Source: Actinomycetes bacterium (GTDB lineage: Bacteria; Actinomycetota; Actinomycetes; Propionibacteriales; Propionibacteriaceae). From it: a DNA stretch of 6,482 nt. The notes below the pieces were generated by a model. The model was not told where the DNA came from and made no database searches. It saw only the letters and a program-made list of their open reading frames with translations. Positions within the stretch are counted from its first letter, which is position 1. The number at the start of each line of letters is the position of its first letter. Positions 5,799 to 6,482 of the stretch are shown here, piece by piece. The stretch spans positions 1-6,482 of the forward strand of contig JAEZGC010000096.1 in assembly GCA_023437345.1 (NCBI GenBank). Reading direction: 5' to 3'. A program made the translations under genes and the position numbers.

Positions 5799-6482
5799 GT
5801 GGAACCCCCGGCGATCCTGAGCGGTCGGCGCGTCCTGCTGCCACGCCGCCCTGACGGACGCCTCGCGGCCGGGCTGCGCGCCGCGGGCGCCGTCGTCGAC
5901 GAGGTCGATCTGGTCAGCCGGGTGCCGGTCCCCGGCGAGCATGTCGAGCGCCTGGCCGACGACCTGGCCGCGGGGCGGTTCGACTGGCTCGTACTCACCT
6001 CGGCGTTCACCGTCGAAGCGCTGGCCAGGCTCGGCCATCGGCTGCCCGACCTGGTTGTGCCCGGGACCCGGCTGGCGGCGGTCGGCGACACCACAGCGGC
6101 GGCGGCGCGGGCCGCAGGGTGCCGGGTTGATCTGGTCCCTACCCGTGGCGCCGGCGGCCTCGCACTCGCGGCCGGGTGGCCGACCGGACCAGGACGGGTG
6201 GCGATCCCCGGCGCCGTGGCGTCGGCCCGGACCCTGCCGCGCGCGCTGCGGGAACGCGGCTGGGAGGTGACCCAGACAGGGGTCTACCAAACCTCACCGG
6301 TCGCGTCCGTGCCGGCAGCTGTCAGCCAGGCATGGGCGGCCGGCGGCTACGACGTGCTGGTGGTGACCGCTGGGGCGGTGGCCAGGGCGGCTGCCGCCCT
6401 GCTGGGGACCGGGGTGGCGGCCGTCGCTGTCGGCCCGGCGAGCGCGCGGGTCGCGCAACGGCTCGGCTTCGCCCCTGTGGTG
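5799..6482 (+). CDS. hemD: Uroporphyrinogen-III synthase HemD (3' end cut by window edge)
   Basis: Closes hydroxymethylbilane with inversion of ring D to make uroporphyrinogen III, the branch point to heme, siroheme and corrinoids. All 228 visible codons are open; family members usually have about 250 residues, so little is missing. HEM4-fold signatures in order: RRVLLPRRPDGRLAAGLRAAG (10-30), DWLVLTSAFTVEAL (62-75), LAAVGDTTAAAARAAG (92-107), TGVYQTSP (160-167; Y163 matches the conserved tyrosine), YDVLVVTAGAVARAAAALLG (184-203) and AAVAVGPASARVAQRLGF (207-224). The family is poorly conserved in sequence, so recognition rests on this pattern. The GTG at 5799 is preferred because CACGAT lies 7 nt upstream and no Shine-Dalgarno sequence is seen; an in-frame GTG at 5781 is the alternative. 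No CobA methyltransferase domain precedes it, and no hemC or hemB adjoins it within the window. Confidence 0.87.
   Translation, partial: MEPPAILSGRRVLLPRRPDGRLAAGLRAAGAVVDEVDLVSRVPVPGEHVERLADDLAAGRFDWLVLTSAFTVEALARLGHRLPDLVVPGTRLAAVGDTTAAAARAAGCRVDLVPTRGAGGLALAAGWPTGPGRVAIPGAVASARTLPRALRERGWEVTQTGVYQTSPVASVPAAVSQAWAAGGYDVLVVTAGAVARAAAALLGTGVAAVAVGPASARVAQRLGFAPVV

Noticed and set aside
4011..5806. Ten-base identity GCGTGGAACC at 4011-4020 and 5797-5806
   Set aside because: Exact 10-mers recur by chance many times in 6.5 kb of GC-rich DNA, and the two copies sit at different positions relative to their genes.

Overview
The window comes from a high-GC bacterium, most likely an Actinomycetota member. 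The support is strongly G/C-biased third codon positions, frequent GTG starts, the gene order argC-argJ-argB-argD, and two genes that look leaderless. Protein motifs alone do not fix a genus; a Propionibacteriales-like relative is possible but is only a guess.

Region 1 (1-3941, minus strand) is an arginine biosynthesis operon read right to left: argC, argJ, argB, then argD, which runs off the left edge. Each junction is a 4-nt stop/start overlap (GTGA, ATGA, GTGA), so the genes are probably translationally coupled. They cover four middle steps: ArgB phosphorylates N-acetylglutamate, ArgC reduces the acyl phosphate to the semialdehyde, ArgD transaminates it to N-acetylornithine, and ArgJ moves the acetyl group back to glutamate to give ornithine. 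No argF, argR, argG or argH is seen; they may lie beyond the left edge.

Region 2 (3942-4041) is a 100-nt divergent control region. On the argC side it holds a candidate leaderless promoter overlapped by two adjacent symmetric elements, a possible arginine-responsive operator. On the other side a TAGCGT -10-like hexamer may drive an unassigned two-domain GNAT acetyltransferase (4042-4947, plus strand).

Region 3 (4954-5733, minus strand) is a NagD-like HAD-superfamily phosphatase that converges on the GNAT gene with a 6-nt gap. Region 4 (5734-5798) is a second short divergent region, centred on a perfect 10-bp palindrome. Region 5 (5799-6482, plus strand) is a uroporphyrinogen-III synthase (hemD-like) gene starting at GTG and cut by the right edge; it links to heme and corrinoid synthesis.

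The window is densely coding, with no gene-free stretch over 100 nt. I see no RNA gene, mobile element, CRISPR array or long repeat. I found no convincing new multi-gene system. The most open points are the unassigned GNAT protein and the two divergent control regions.
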